Made by a program: the position numbers and the translations under genes
The notes under the pieces: model-generated
What the model was told of the DNA's origin: nothing
What the model saw: the letters and a program-made list of their open reading frames with translations, nothing else
The model's database searches: none
Part shown: piece after piece, positions 9,513 through 18,466 of the stretch
Numbering within the stretch: the stretch's first letter is position 1
How the letters are laid out: every line of letters starts with the position of its first letter
DNA from: an uncultured Oleiphilus sp.
GTDB taxonomy: Bacteria; Pseudomonadota; Gammaproteobacteria; Pseudomonadales; Oleiphilaceae
Assembly: GCA_913020045.1 (NCBI GenBank)
Contig: CAJWBE010000006.1
Coordinates: 62,001-126,000, forward strand
DNA: 64,000 nucleotides
Direction of reading: 5' to 3'

Positions 9513-10820
9513 CTAAAAAGCAAGCCCGACGCCAACGGAGCCGCCTCTTTCTTCGTCATTGAACAGTGCGCTGGCTTCAAGGCTGAACTGGTGTGCTTGA
9601 TAGAGGAAGCCGCCACTAATTAGGGCTTTGTCTTTTCCGCCTTCGGATGTTTGCGCTAAGTTAAAGCGTAAACCTGCTCTTAGGTGGAAGTCGTCACGCC
9701 AATAATACTCTGAGCCGAGAGACAGAAAGCGTGTCATCCCTTCGAATGAATACACTTCTGCTTCATTCAAATCGAGGTCGGCGGTGACCATATAGTCTTC
9801 ACGATAATGCGCTAGTCCGACCTGATAATTGGCTTGGATTGCGCGCTTTGTACCGGGGTAACGGCCAGGGTCTCGTGCCACTCGAAAGGGAGTAAAGTCA
9901 GTCGGGAATAGGTTCATGCCAACAAAGCCAAAAACCCACTCTCCTTCAAGCCACCACCCATCCAAACCCATAACATCGGTAATAAAGTCATCGGTCAACA
10001 AGGCGGCAAAGCCGACATCAAGGTTCCATTCTAGTTGGTTTTGGCTGACGGTTGCGCCGTCGCGGTTATTGAGGTCATAGCCTTCTATTTTTCTGGCTTG
10101 GTGTGATGCATTGACTTGATGTAGTTTTGGGGTAAACCCCCACGAGATCGGGATGTTGTAATCGATGACATTGGTGGTCGCGACGGTGACACCGAATTCA
10201 GTGATTTTGTATGTCGTATCATCAACGGTGGAACTTATATCGGTTCCAATTCTTGTGAAATTAGGTGTTATTCCAGCTTCAGCCTGACTAATAATTCCGG
10301 ATAGCAGCTCGTCATCTAGATTTCGAATGACCGTCATTTCTCTGTAGTCACTGCGAAGGTAAAAGTTGAGAGTGACGGGAAGTGTGTCGGCCAAAATGTT
10401 GAATGCGACCATTTCGTCTTTTCGATAGCTTTCTAGGTTAAGATCTTGGATTGCATCATAGTATCTACCTGTGACGTCCAGTATCCCGTCAATCGTGCTG
10501 GTTTTGGTAGGGTCAATGAGGTCTTCAGTGAGGTCTGACTCTTGAAAAGCGATTAGCTTTTTCTCTAAGTCGCCGGTATAGATTTCACGTAAACCCTGGG
10601 AGGTGCTTATGTGAATCTTATCTGGCTTATCGCCGCGGTTAAATGCGATGAGTGCGGGGTTATGATAAGACGCATTAAATTTACTGGCGGAGGCCGCGCC
10701 GGTGCCGCCCATGGCCATCGACCGAGGGTCTAAAAACGTTCGATATCCCGAATATGCCTCAAGACTGATCAGACATAAACAACAGAGAACGACAGGGTAT
10801 TTCAGCGTTCTGATAATCAT
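9513..10820 (-). CDS. TraF_2-type secreted/outer-membrane protein
   Basis: A 435-residue protein with a signal peptide (about residues 1-24) followed by SGYRTFLDPRSMAMGGTGAA, the hallmark start of proteins annotated as conjugal transfer protein TraF (Pfam TraF_2). The many alternating aromatic/polar strands and a C-terminus ending in FNDEERGGSVGVGLAF, with a terminal Phe, suggest an outer-membrane beta-barrel of the FadL/OmpP1 sort. No conjugation genes occur nearby, so the conjugation name is probably misleading. It is divergent from flgP. Function unknown. Confidence 0.75.
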   Translation of the reverse strand: MIIRTLKYPVVLCCLCLISLEAYSGYRTFLDPRSMAMGGTGAASASKFNASYHNPALIAFNRGDKPDKIHISTSQGLREIYTGDLEKKLIAFQESDLTEDLIDPTKTSTIDGILDVTGRYYDAIQDLNLESYRKDEMVAFNILADTLPVTLNFYLRSDYREMTVIRNLDDELLSGIISQAEAGITPNFTRIGTDISSTVDDTTYKITEFGVTVATTNVIDYNIPISWGFTPKLHQVNASHQARKIEGYDLNNRDGATVSQNQLEWNLDVGFAALLTDDFITDVMGLDGWWLEGEWVFGFVGMNLFPTDFTPFRVARDPGRYPGTKRAIQANYQVGLAHYREDYMVTADLDLNEAEVYSFEGMTRFLSLGSEYYWRDDFHLRAGLRFNLAQTSEGGKDKALISGGFLYQAHQFSLEASALFNDEERGGSVGVGLAF

Positions 10821-11232
10821 CCTAGATAGAATTCCTGCAAGACGAAAGCTATTGAAGCGATGTAAAAAAGAAGGGAGGAGTCTACCCCAAACTTGTGTTG
10901 GACAACGACGGGCACGTCACGATTTGTTAGATTTATTTTTATTTTGTATCACTAAAATCGTTGCCGCTTTAATCCCTTAGGCGGCAAATCAATGCCTAGA
11001 TATTGTTATAACGCGACACTTGGCAGACAAGCCTTGGAGCGTGGCATGCCCGAAACGAGTTCTGTGGGTTGATTTTTGCTTGCCACACTCTTGTTTTGAT
11101 GTGCGTTAAGCCTTATGCCTCTATGAAATCAGCCATGGCATGATTCTTTCATAACTTTTGATATTAAAAATCACATTTGTGCGTTCTCGTCGAATGAAGT
11201 TGAACGCATCGTTATGCCTTGGGAAGTCGATT
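10821..11232. other. 412-bp divergent intergenic region between the TraF-like gene and flgP
   Basis: No supported gene. The stretch 10917-10945 is T-rich. A poor sigma-54-like match (TGGCATGATTCTTTCA, 11136-11151) lies before flgP but lacks the -12 GC, so I do not call it. An flgO gene, often beside flgP, is not present here. Confidence 0.5.
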
Positions 11233-11949
11233 ATGGTTCATGTTAAAGGTCAGCGGTTTGTAAATAGATCTGCCGGTAGTCAAAGCGACAGCGCTTCAAT
11301 AAGTCTTCGTTCGCCTGCTACAAGCCTTCGCTTGCTGTCCGGTGGCATGACGCTTTTTATGGTGAAGGCTATTCTTGTTGTCCTTTTGGGTTCGTTTAGC
11401 GCGCACGCGTCGGCAGCGAACCGGAATGTGCTGGTGGATGCGACGTCGCCGCAGGGTCATAGTGATGCTTACGATGAAAGTGTTCCGGCTGAACGGGCGG
11501 CAGCGCTGCCTCTTATTATTCGTGTGACTGGATATGGTGCCTATGATGCGAAGGCTAAGCAAAGCGCAAATAAACGCTTAATGGCCATCAGAACATCCCG
11601 TCTAGATGCCTATCGAAATCTGGCTGAAAGGGTTTATGGTTTTTCAGTTGCAGGCGCATCGACAGTTAAAGATTTTATGTTGGAGTCAGATCATTTTGCG
11701 ACCTCAGTCGATTCGGTTGTCAGAGGCGCGCGCGTTGTATCGATATCGGATAACCCTGCGACAGGGATTGAAACGGTAGTTGAATTGGAGCTACCCGGCG
11801 ACTTTGAGCGCTGTCTCAACAAGGTGAATAACTTCAAATATCGCGATGATTGTTTAAGGCCGATGAGTAGCATGGGGTCTCCCAGTAATTCAGCGTTGCG
11901 TCGATCAAGTGAAGAGCCGCGGATGCAAGCGCTTTATCACTTGAACTAA
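11233..11949 (+). CDS. flgP: LPP20-family secreted protein, probable flagellar assembly protein FlgP
   Basis: Likely the FlgP outer-membrane component that supports the polar-flagellum basal disk or H-ring in Vibrio-like motors. The LPP20-type core is the segment AIRTSRLDAYRNLAERVYG and what follows to about ELPGDFERC. A hydrophobic segment VKAILVVLLGSFSAHASA looks like a Sec signal peptide, which would favour a start at 11347 or 11359. However, the best ribosome site is GGGAAG at 11221, six bases before ATG 11233, giving 238 residues. I see no lipobox. It is followed 71 bp later by flgT. The start is uncertain; the FlgP call rests on fold plus neighbour. Confidence 0.72.
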   Translation: MVHVKGQRFVNRSAGSQSDSASISLRSPATSLRLLSGGMTLFMVKAILVVLLGSFSAHASAANRNVLVDATSPQGHSDAYDESVPAERAAALPLIIRVTGYGAYDAKAKQSANKRLMAIRTSRLDAYRNLAERVYGFSVAGASTVKDFMLESDHFATSVDSVVRGARVVSISDNPATGIETVVELELPGDFERCLNKVNNFKYRDDCLRPMSSMGSPSNSALRRSSEEPRMQALYHLN

Positions 11950-12020
11950 ACGCAATACTCTTCGCGACGACGTGTTGCGCACTCCAAAATATGTCAATAA
12001 GGATGAAAGTGGTGGAACAA

Positions 12021-13241
12021 ATGATGACGAAAAAAATACCTCTGTGTCGTCAGTTTTTACGTGTTTGTGTGCTGGCATGTTTGGTCGTAATGCCTGTTTC
12101 TGCGGAATGGGTGCAAGTGACCGGGAGTGCATACGTGGAAAACGGCTTATATGATGAAGCGCGTTCTCGGGCGCGTCATGATGCGCTGCAAAAAGCAGTC
12201 ATGAAGTTTGGTGCCAGTGTTAGTAGTGAGCAGGAAGTGCGCCAAGGTGAGCTCATTAAAGACTATGTAAATGTCAGCGCTAATGCGAAAGTTCGACGCT
12301 CTGAGATACAAGAAGAATATTTGTCTGATGGCAATATGCATGTCGTAATGAATGTGCAGTTGGAGCAGGTGCAGCAGTGCCCAGGTTCACAATCAAGTGG
12401 CTATCGAAAAGCGGTCGCCGTGATGGGGTTTTCGTTGCAGTCTCCTGATCAAGCTGCGCTAGGTGGTTTGCATGGCGTAGATAGAGGGTTAGCGAATTCA
12501 CTTCATCAGGCGCTTCAAAAACAGAATGGGCTGATACTGTTCAACACCAGCAACACCCAGCTTTATCAAGACACAGTCAGTGCGCCGACGCTATACACGC
12601 AAGAACGCCAGTTAAGCAATGCGGCAGAATTTGCCAAGCAGCTGGGGGCGCAATTTGTTATATCAGGTGTTGTCCGTGACATGAGCGTCGAAAACGAAAG
12701 TGCGTTTGGTTCGAGTCGTTGGGCCAGCTTTCTTCGCGCGGGAAATCTGAGTAATACACGCCGAAATTTTTCAGTTGAAGTGTTCGTTCATGATGGCTTT
12801 AGTGGTTCGATTATTTGGCGCAAAACATTTACCGCCCAAGCAGATTGGAATTTAGATCCACAAACGTCTGTAGGGTTTGGCAGTGCTGAATTTTGGAACG
12901 AAACGTACGGACATGAAGTTCAAAAGCTTGTGAATACAATGGCATACTTAATTGATGAGCAGCTTAAGTGCCAGCCATTCATGACCAGAATCTCTCGAGT
13001 TGACGGAAAGACTTTGCACTTTAATGCGGGGGCGAGTACTGGCATTCGACCCGGCGATACGTTCTCCTTGTATCGCACGTTTAGCTTCTATGATGCGCAG
13101 CACGCTAGTGGTGCAGAGTTGCAGAATGTGAAAACAGCACTCACCGTTTCGCAAGTGCACCCGGAGTTTGGTTCAGGCACTATTGCCATCGAGCCGGGAA
13201 GAATTAACATACAAGAAGACGACGTTTTGATTGCCTGGTAA
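12021..13241 (+). CDS. flgT: Flagellar assembly protein FlgT
   Basis: Periplasmic protein that forms the H-ring around the LP ring and helps stator assembly in polar-flagellated gammaproteobacteria. The product of about 406 residues has a signal peptide ending at VVMPVSA, an N-terminal domain (EWVQVTGSAYVENGLYDEAR), a TolB-N-like middle domain (VAVMGFSL, FVISGVVRDMSV) and a small C-terminal beta domain (LHFNAGASTGIRPGDTFSLY). This three-domain layout is that of FlgT. GGTGGA at 12011 favours ATG 12021 or 12024 over the upstream 11991. It pairs with flgP; no other flagellar gene lies in the window. Confidence 0.85.
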   Translation: MMTKKIPLCRQFLRVCVLACLVVMPVSAEWVQVTGSAYVENGLYDEARSRARHDALQKAVMKFGASVSSEQEVRQGELIKDYVNVSANAKVRRSEIQEEYLSDGNMHVVMNVQLEQVQQCPGSQSSGYRKAVAVMGFSLQSPDQAALGGLHGVDRGLANSLHQALQKQNGLILFNTSNTQLYQDTVSAPTLYTQERQLSNAAEFAKQLGAQFVISGVVRDMSVENESAFGSSRWASFLRAGNLSNTRRNFSVEVFVHDGFSGSIIWRKTFTAQADWNLDPQTSVGFGSAEFWNETYGHEVQKLVNTMAYLIDEQLKCQPFMTRISRVDGKTLHFNAGASTGIRPGDTFSLYRTFSFYDAQHASGAELQNVKTALTVSQVHPEFGSGTIAIEPGRINIQEDDVLIAW

Positions 13242-13298
13242 CGAGTCGTGGATAGGTGCTGTTAGTGACGAAAGCCATGATGTCATGACTATGAACAC

Positions 13299-14534
13299 TT
13301 ATAGCCAGCGTGCTAATACAATCAGAAACAGTAGCCCAAACCAGCGTTGCCAATGTTTGTTAGCGCTCAAGGTGGTTTTATCGAGTTCGTCTGACATTGC
13401 CAAGTCAGTTTCATATTGTAATTTGAGCTGATCAACCGTCTCTGACTGTTGAGGGCAATAATCTAGCTCAAGGTCATGCGCTAAACTGCGCCGGTTCAAG
13501 TTGCTTGAACCAACGCGTGCCCAGTTGTCGATGACTAGAGTTTTGGCATGCAACATCGATGGCAAATACTCATACACTCTAACGCCGGATTTCATCAGTC
13601 GAAGGTAAAAAACCGATGACACCCACGGCATAAAAAACACATCCGATAGTTTCGGGAGCAAGATCCTCACATCGACTTGGCGCAGAGCGGCGCGTTCTAG
13701 TGCTTTTAGTAGGGCGCTGTCTGGAACAAAATAGGCGTTAGTGATCCATATTTCCTGCTGAGCATGCTCAATTTTTTCAAGTAAAACTCGTCGGTGTTCA
13801 ATGCGCAGCTTGCGCGTAAAGTTAAACAAAAACGGTGAGTGTTTGAATGCCTTGTCGCTATTAAAACGCTGCCGTCGCCTAGACCTGTTCCATGCGATAT
13901 CAAACGCTCTAAGTGGTAGTTGAAGGTGTTCGCCCACTAATGCAATTGCGGTGTCTCTCCAGCCCTGTCCTCCGCGTTGTTTGCTGAGGTGCGCTTGGCT
14001 GATGTTCATGCTGCCAAGCCATAACTGACGCCGGTCGATAATTAGCATTTTTCGATGATTACGACGATTAATGTCGCTAAGCAGGCGCCAAAACTTTCTT
14101 AGTCCTTGGCTTTTGGCACGCGAGAATTGCCAGTGCGCGAGCCGCCAAGGTAGCGGTCGATAGATGCGTAGCTGGACCCCTTGGGACACTAGAGCTCGGG
14201 CGGTTTGTGTAAAGTTTTCATCAATGCCAGCGCCGTCTACCATCACGCGTACCAACACGCCTTTTGACGCGGCTTCGCTGAGTGCGGCAACGAAGAGTTT
14301 ACCGAGTTCACTTGATTGGAAAATATAAGCTTCGAGCTCGATTTGATATTTGGCCTGACGGATTGCCAAAAGCACGTTGTCAAAATAGGCATCGTTGTCG
14401 ACGTAAAGTTTTTCTGTTGGGCTATCTGGATTGCTTTGGTTTTCGTGAGACGGGGGGCTGGCTGACGGTGTCGCTTGTTTCGAAGGTGCTTCATTTTTTG
14501 AGGGAACTGAAGGGCGTGGTATAGAGTTTGTCAT
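13299..14534 (-). CDS. Phospholipase D family protein, cardiolipin synthase type
   Basis: Membrane phospholipid enzyme making cardiolipin, resembling ClsB in lacking N-terminal membrane spans. The 411 residues carry two HKD motifs: HRKMLIIDRRQLWLGSMN (near 165) and HAKTLVIDNWARVGSSNLN (near 335), the full PLD pair. The N-terminal 35 residues are Ser/Pro-rich and the last 20 residues (HWQRWFGLLFLIVLARWL) form a hydrophobic anchor. It lies 31 bp after sufE in the same direction but is unlikely to be functionally part of suf. ClsB versus ClsC subtype is not resolvable. Confidence 0.85.
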   Translation of the reverse strand: MTNSIPRPSVPSKNEAPSKQATPSASPPSHENQSNPDSPTEKLYVDNDAYFDNVLLAIRQAKYQIELEAYIFQSSELGKLFVAALSEAASKGVLVRVMVDGAGIDENFTQTARALVSQGVQLRIYRPLPWRLAHWQFSRAKSQGLRKFWRLLSDINRRNHRKMLIIDRRQLWLGSMNISQAHLSKQRGGQGWRDTAIALVGEHLQLPLRAFDIAWNRSRRRQRFNSDKAFKHSPFLFNFTRKLRIEHRRVLLEKIEHAQQEIWITNAYFVPDSALLKALERAALRQVDVRILLPKLSDVFFMPWVSSVFYLRLMKSGVRVYEYLPSMLHAKTLVIDNWARVGSSNLNRRSLAHDLELDYCPQQSETVDQLKLQYETDLAMSDELDKTTLSANKHWQRWFGLLFLIVLARWL

Positions 14535-14565
14535 CCGCCCTTGGTATTCCTATGTCATTTGATCT

Positions 14566-15021
14566 TTAGTTCTCTGCTGCAATGGCTTTGATTAGTTCGA
14601 TCATCGCTCGTAAGCCGTTGCCACGTGTCGCGCTAATATGGCGTATCAAGTCCAATTTATCAAATAATGACTCAATATCAGTGGCCATAATTTCAGCGGA
14701 GGTTTTTGCATTAAGAATTGTTAGCACAACAGCAGCGAGGCCTTTTACGATAATGGCGTCACTGTCGATCATTAGATAGATTTTGCCATCGTCGGGGTCT
14801 ACCTGATGAATCAGCCACACCTGACTTTGACAGCCGTGCACATAGTTCTTTTCTTGCTTTTCGGATTCAGGAAAAGCGGGTAGGGACTTACCTAAATCAA
14901 TAATATAGCTATAGCGCTCTTCCCAATCATCGAGAAACTCGAAGGTTTCAAGTATGTCAGCGACCGTTGTCTCTGTACCGAAAGGGCTGGCTTTAAATTC
15001 GTTTAAGGCAGGGAGGCTCAT
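14566..15021 (-). CDS. sufE: Sulfur acceptor protein SufE
   Basis: Accepts persulfide sulfur from SufS and passes it to SufB. The 151-residue length is typical. The acceptor Cys is in NYVHGCQSQVWL near residue 65, in the conserved loop. The downstream helices (ADIESLFDKLDLIRHISATRGNGLRAMI) match the family. Its start overlaps the sufT stop (ATGA), so it is coupled to it at the end of the suf operon. Confidence 0.95.
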   Translation of the reverse strand: MSLPALNEFKASPFGTETTVADILETFEFLDDWEERYSYIIDLGKSLPAFPESEKQEKNYVHGCQSQVWLIHQVDPDDGKIYLMIDSDAIIVKGLAAVVLTILNAKTSAEIMATDIESLFDKLDLIRHISATRGNGLRAMIELIKAIAAEN

Positions 15022-15557
15022 AACAATCCTAATTCAAGTTTTGCTTCGTCTGAGAGCATATCGTTGCTCCATGGCGGATCAAACACCATTTCGATCTCGA
15101 CGTTCTTAACGGCGGGCACTTGTGAAACTTTGAAACGTATGTCTTCCACAATAGTAGGGCCCATTCCACAGGCGGGAGCGGTCAAGGTCATCTTGATGTA
15201 GACGGTGTACTCACCAGCGTCGTTAGGTCGTACTTCACACTCGTAGATTAATCCGAGCTCGACGACATTAACGGGTATTTCTGGGTCATAGCATTGACGT
15301 AACGCGGCCCATACATGATCTTCATTAACACTGCCATCTGCCGGTATTTCAAAGTCTTCAAGCTCTACGGTCTTTCCAAGTGCATCGGCATCCTTTCCCT
15401 CAATACGCGCCAAGTTACCGTTGACCGCAACGGTAAAGGTACCGCCTAAAGATTGAGTGATGGTGACAAAGGTGTTCTTTGGAATCATGATTTCGGTGCC
15501 CGCAGGCACCAAGCGCGCTTCACATTCTCGGCTGGTTACTACAACTTCTCTTTCCAT
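15018..15557 (-). CDS. sufT: Putative Fe-S assembly protein SufT (MIP18/DUF59 family)
   Basis: Auxiliary Fe-S maturation factor. The 179 residues have an N-terminal extension of about 70 residues and a DUF59 domain from about 80: WAALRQCYDPEIPVNVVELG, then MTLTAPACGMG, where the Cys is the conserved family residue, and FDPPWSNDMLSDEAKLELG at the C-terminus. The position between sufA and sufE and the ATGA overlap with sufE support the role. Present in many but not all suf operons. Confidence 0.93.
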   Translation of the reverse strand: MEREVVVTSRECEARLVPAGTEIMIPKNTFVTITQSLGGTFTVAVNGNLARIEGKDADALGKTVELEDFEIPADGSVNEDHVWAALRQCYDPEIPVNVVELGLIYECEVRPNDAGEYTVYIKMTLTAPACGMGPTIVEDIRFKVSQVPAVKNVEIEMVFDPPWSNDMLSDEAKLELGLL

Positions 15558-15562
15558 AGTAT

Positions 15563-15925
15563 TTAAGACTCTTCGGTAACGGAGAAGCTTTCACCACATC
15601 CGCATTCACCAGTAACATTTGGGTTGCGAAACTGAAGCGTCGAGTTCAATCCGACCGTCACATAATCCACTTCAGTGCCATTTAAAATGGGAAGGTCTTT
15701 TTGCGGGATGAACACTTTAATGTCGTTCAGTTCAAAGGCTTCATCGCCATCACTTGGCCCTTCGACCAGCGTTGTTTCGTACATGAATCCTGAGCAGCCA
15801 CTTGTTTCAAGATACAAGCGAAAACCCTGTAGATGCTCACTCTTTGCGAGTTCAGCTTTAATATGCTGTGCCGCTTTATCGCTAACGGTCACGCCGCGAA
15901 CGGGTTGAAAGGTTTGTATGCTCAT
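15563..15925 (-). CDS. sufA: A-type Fe-S carrier protein SufA/IscA
   Basis: Carries assembled Fe-S clusters to apoproteins. The 120 residues include the three conserved cysteines: one in TSGCSGFMYE near 43 and two in the C-terminal CGCGESF motif near 108-110. It lies between sufS and sufT, spaced 36 and 5 bp. Placement after sufS, instead of at the operon head as in E. coli, is usual for this operon type. Confidence 0.94.
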   Translation of the reverse strand: MSIQTFQPVRGVTVSDKAAQHIKAELAKSEHLQGFRLYLETSGCSGFMYETTLVEGPSDGDEAFELNDIKVFIPQKDLPILNGTEVDYVTVGLNSTLQFRNPNVTGECGCGESFSVTEES

Positions 15926-15961
15926 AATTGACCTGCATTTACTTTGCTAGCGTTTGTCGTT

Positions 15962-17191
15962 TTAGACAAACATCTTTTGTATTTTGATTAAGCCATCAAA
16001 CAGTCGGTTGACGTCGGCTTCGGTATTGTAAAACGCAAATGAAGCGCGCGCGGTACCGGGCACGTCATAGTGCTGCATCAATGGCATGGCGCAGTGGTGT
16101 CCGGTGCGAATTGCTATTCCTTGTTGATCGAGTAAGGTGCCAATGTCGCTAGGATGCAGCCCTTCTATAAGGAAAGACATGACGGGAACCTTGTGTTGCG
16201 CGGTTCCAATAAGTCGCATGCCTGGTACTTCCGAAACGCGCGCTAATGCGAGCTGGTAGAGACCTTGTTCATGCGCTTCCATCGCTGCTCTGTCAATGTT
16301 ACCCAAATATTCAATGGCGGCTTTTAGGCCAACCGCTTCGCTGATAGCCGGCGTGCCCGCCTCAAACTTATAGGGGAGCTCATTGTAAGTGGTGCCTTCG
16401 AAGCTGACCCGTTCGATCATTTCACCACCGCCTTGATATGGGGGTAAGGCCTCTAGTCGTTTCTCTTTACCGTAAACAACGCCGATGCCCGTAGGGCCAA
16501 ACAGTTTGTGTGAAGAGAATACGTAAAAGTCGCAATCTAATGCTTGGACGTCGACTTGGAAGTGCGGCACTGCTTGCGCACCGTCAATGACGCTTATCAC
16601 ACCCGCAGCTTTTGCCTGCTTCACAATGTCTTTGACTGGGTTGATCGTCCCTAGCACATTCGAAACATGTGTGATCGCAAGGATCTTAGTTTTTTCGTTC
16701 AGCAAGTCTTGGAGTTGGTCTAGGCACAATTCACCCGCGGCGTTGATGTCCCAGACACGAATCACCGCACCGGTACGCTCGGCTGCCATTTGCCAAGGAA
16801 CGATATTCGCGTGATGTTCCATGCGGCTAACAATGATTTCATCGCCCGGCGCGAGTGATTGACTCAGGCCGTTTGCAATCAAGTTGATGGCTTCGGTAGT
16901 GCCTTTGGTCCAAATGATTTCTTTGCGGCTTGCTGCGTTAATATATTCGCGGACACAGTCACGTGCACTTTCAAAGTCAGCGGTTGCTCGATCACCCAAG
17001 GTATGCGCGCCGCGATGGACGTTAGCATTGTCGTGGCGGTAATAGTGATTGATCGCATCGAGCACTTGGTTCGGCTTCTGCGCACTAGCGGCGCTATCCA
17101 GATAAACCAAAGGCTTACCGTTGATATTCTGGTCTAGAATATCAAAGTCGCTGCGAATGCTATCAATGTCGAAAGCTGTCGTTGTGCTCAT
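15962..17191 (-). CDS. sufS: Cysteine desulfurase SufS
   Basis: PLP enzyme that takes sulfur from cysteine. The 409-residue group II desulfurase shows the PLP Lys in FSSHKLFGPTGIGVVYG near 228, the His motif MEHHANIVPWQ near 125 and the short-loop catalytic Cys in RTGHHCAMPLMQ near 366. It lies between sufD (15 bp) and sufA (36 bp). Confidence 0.97.
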   Translation of the reverse strand: MSTTTAFDIDSIRSDFDILDQNINGKPLVYLDSAASAQKPNQVLDAINHYYRHDNANVHRGAHTLGDRATADFESARDCVREYINAASRKEIIWTKGTTEAINLIANGLSQSLAPGDEIIVSRMEHHANIVPWQMAAERTGAVIRVWDINAAGELCLDQLQDLLNEKTKILAITHVSNVLGTINPVKDIVKQAKAAGVISVIDGAQAVPHFQVDVQALDCDFYVFSSHKLFGPTGIGVVYGKEKRLEALPPYQGGGEMIERVSFEGTTYNELPYKFEAGTPAISEAVGLKAAIEYLGNIDRAAMEAHEQGLYQLALARVSEVPGMRLIGTAQHKVPVMSFLIEGLHPSDIGTLLDQQGIAIRTGHHCAMPLMQHYDVPGTARASFAFYNTEADVNRLFDGLIKIQKMFV

Positions 17192-17206
17192 TGGGTACCT
17201 ATGCCT

Positions 17207-18460
17207 CTATTGTTCAAAGCTTAACAAGGAAGCAAGCTTGTCTTCCCACTGCTCAGCAATTTCGGCGATAGGATTAGCACGCACGAGTTCCAAAACAAAA
17301 CCAAGCGTTAGCATTTGGCGAGCTTGTTCGTCTTTAATACCACGCGTTTTGAGATAGTAAATCTCTTGCTCGTCTAGCTGACCGATGGTGGTGCCGTGGG
17401 CACATTTAACGTCATCGGCATAGATCTCGAGCTCAGGCTTCGAATCTATTTCAGCACCATTGGAAAGCAATAAGTTTTTGTTACTCATTGAACCTAGCGT
17501 TTTTTGCGCATCGCGATGAATATGAATTCGACCGTTAAAAACGATCTGAGATTGATCGCCCGCTATACAGCGATAAGACTCATTGCTTTGGCAATTGGGA
17601 GCAATGTGTTCAATGCTGGTGTGGTTATCATAATGCTGCTGTTGCTGGGTGACACAGACGCCGTTTAAGTTACATTCTGCGCCCGGTTCTGCCATTTCTA
17701 TGCGAAAGTCATGGCGATCTAGGTGAGTGCCGAGACCTAGACAGTGGCTTTCGAAAAAGCTGTCTCTATTCTGTACGACACCGGTTGCGCCAATGACTTT
17801 GCTTTGCGCCTGCTGATCCATATCCGAGCGAATATATTGCATGCGTGCGCCGGCACTCAATGTGCAGTCTGTGACGCTATTTAGCAGCGCGGAGGCGCCC
17901 CCTAAATCATCAAAACTGAGCTCTTCAATTACGGTGAGCGACGCGAGTTTACCTAGCGTAATAAATACTCGGCTGTAACTGATGCCTTGGCCGGAATGGC
18001 GAATAATAATTCGTAAGGCCTGTTCTGCCTGAGTGTGGTCAGCAACACTCACGAATACGCCATTCGAGAACTCTGCATGGTTGAGTTGCGCAAACTGAAG
18101 GTCGTCACTGCGAGCAATGACACCTTGCATGACAACTTTTGCTTCGTCTTCACTTAGCATGTCGAAGGTTTTTAGCGTGACACCAGCAATACCAATATCG
18201 CTATGTGCCACTTGACCGTTCTCAATGATGACCGTGTTGGGGTCCGTTTTTTCAGCAAGCCCAGAGCTGGTCTTCAGGTCGGCCGGTAGACCGTTAATGT
18301 CGCCCAAACGCTTTGCTGAATATTTCCAGTTTTCGGTTTTTCTCGTCGGGAGCAAAACCGTATCGAGAGCCTTGCGCTTAGTTAGCTGAAAATCCTTTAG
18401 CGAACTCGGCAGCGAAGCTGCTGGCTCAGAGCCTCGTAATAGTGCATTTAAACGTGTCAT
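17207..18460 (-). CDS. sufD: Fe-S scaffold component SufD
   Basis: Subunit of the SufBC2D scaffold. The 417-residue protein has the variable N-terminal helical region and the SufBD beta-helix core, with the conserved C-terminal part YADDVKCAHGTTIGQLDEQEIYYLKTRG carrying the key Cys-Ala-His. Spaced 6 bp from sufC and 15 bp from sufS. Ordinary member. Confidence 0.96.
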   Translation of the reverse strand: MTRLNALLRGSEPAASLPSSLKDFQLTKRKALDTVLLPTRKTENWKYSAKRLGDINGLPADLKTSSGLAEKTDPNTVIIENGQVAHSDIGIAGVTLKTFDMLSEDEAKVVMQGVIARSDDLQFAQLNHAEFSNGVFVSVADHTQAEQALRIIIRHSGQGISYSRVFITLGKLASLTVIEELSFDDLGGASALLNSVTDCTLSAGARMQYIRSDMDQQAQSKVIGATGVVQNRDSFFESHCLGLGTHLDRHDFRIEMAEPGAECNLNGVCVTQQQQHYDNHTSIEHIAPNCQSNESYRCIAGDQSQIVFNGRIHIHRDAQKTLGSMSNKNLLLSNGAEIDSKPELEIYADDVKCAHGTTIGQLDEQEIYYLKTRGIKDEQARQMLTLGFVLELVRANPIAEIAEQWEDKLASLLSFEQ

Positions 18461-18466
18461 ATCGAG

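Noticed and set aside
11135-11151. Sigma-54-like sequence TGGCATGATTCTTTCA before flgP
   Set aside because: The -12 element lacks GC and there is no box or other support, although flagellar genes are often sigma-54 dependent.
13242-13298. Palindromic CATGATGTCATG between flgT and the cardiolipin synthase gene
   Set aside because: Short and imperfect, without a T-run; not convincing as a terminator or operator.
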